A DNA stretch of 21,181 nucleotides, taken from a virus. Position 1 is the stretch's first letter, and every line of letters begins with the position of its first letter. The notes below the pieces were generated by a model. That model saw only the letters and a list, made by a program, of their open reading frames with translations. It did not search any database and was not told the DNA's origin. Below are positions 20,832 to 21,181 of the stretch, piece after piece. Both the position numbers and the translations under genes were made by a program. Location: the IMG/VR virus record IMGVR_UViG_3300028925_003875, positions 1-21,181 of that record; one strand, 5' to 3'.

Positions 20832-21181
20832 TGGATACTGTAGATATAGCACGATACTTTAAAGAACTTGATGATAAAATGAATATCGCAGTAGAATCAG
20901 TTAAACATAAGATGGATAAAGATTTTAGCACTACTAGTAAGATGAATGATGAAGCAGCATTTCAAGCTGATGCTCATGGTACTATGGTAGACTTTCTAAT
21001 CTCTAGTAAACTTAATGCAGTATGGAAGAAAGCATATGATAGAGATAAGAAGTCTTTAGATATTGCTGCTAAAGAATTGGGTATTGATAGTGAAGGTGAG
21101 GCATCGGTTACTAAAGAAGTATACAGTTTCAATAGCTTATTATATAAGAAACGTCAGAATAAGGATGGTGTAACTACCCTT
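20831..21181 (+). CDS. Hypothetical protein (partial, runs off right edge)
   Basis: At least 117 codons are open from ATG 20831 to the right edge. The start is coupled by TAATG to the previous gene and has GGGAGG nearby. The sequence is Lys/Asp-rich and helical (YFKELDDKMNIAVESVKHKM; DKKSLDIAAKELGID). No recognisable domain is visible in the available part. It continues the operon with the 88-residue gene. Confidence 0.65.
   Translation, partial: MDTVDIARYFKELDDKMNIAVESVKHKMDKDFSTTSKMNDEAAFQADAHGTMVDFLISSKLNAVWKKAYDRDKKSLDIAAKELGIDSEGEASVTKEVYSFNSLLYKKRQNKDGVTTL

Overview
The window looks like part of the genome of a tailed double-stranded DNA bacteriophage (class Caudoviricetes), probably uncultured. 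No bacterial gene, integrase or rRNA is visible. The virion genes are packed head to tail with 1-nt TAATG stop/start overlaps and AGGAG-type ribosome binding sites, and they follow the order terminase, portal, scaffold, major capsid, adaptor, tail. The 735-residue portal, short adaptor, a nozzle-like protein and the absence of a tape-measure gene suggest a short-tailed (podovirus-like) particle. This is inference, and the tail region continues beyond the left edge.

Left two thirds (1-14978, all minus strand). This is one leftward late operon. Reading from right to left it holds two low-complexity proteins of unknown role, a probable small terminase, a 33-residue basic peptide, a 78-residue virion-like protein, the large terminase, portal, scaffold and major capsid protein. 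It continues with an accessory head protein, a beta-rich decoration-like protein, a head-tail adaptor, a possible internal or ejection protein, a nozzle-like protein, two small proteins, and a tail-fibre-like protein cut by the window edge. A TTGACA-17-TATTTT promoter about 100 nt upstream of the first gene could drive it.

Middle (14979-16483). This is a 1.5-kb region without convincing genes between divergent gene blocks. The left part (to 15660) is A/T rich (hand count 34% GC over 15061-15660) and carries G-runs, several inverted repeats and a GAAA-loop hairpin, as expected of a control region or origin. From 15661 GC jumps to 48% (hand count over 15661-16440), and the sequence becomes a dense series of perfect hairpins with no credible ORF. 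I interpret this as a large structured non-coding RNA of about 0.8 kb, comparable in size and setting to the giant ornate phage RNAs (GOLLD, ROOL). It is the most interesting element in the window.

Right (16484-21181, all plus strand). Small genes, mostly of unknown function, lie in separate transcription units, each ended by a rho-independent terminator (near 16927, 18494 and 19561). Recognisable products are an HNH endonuclease with a helix-turn-helix tail and a DUF932-family protein. The first unit pairs the structured RNA with a 144-residue protein and a very strong terminator. Units two and three share an upstream CCTTGTTAGTG element. Features too short for ordinary gene finders include an 18-residue hydrophobic peptide coupled to its downstream gene, and a pair of strongly overlapping reading frames near 17525.
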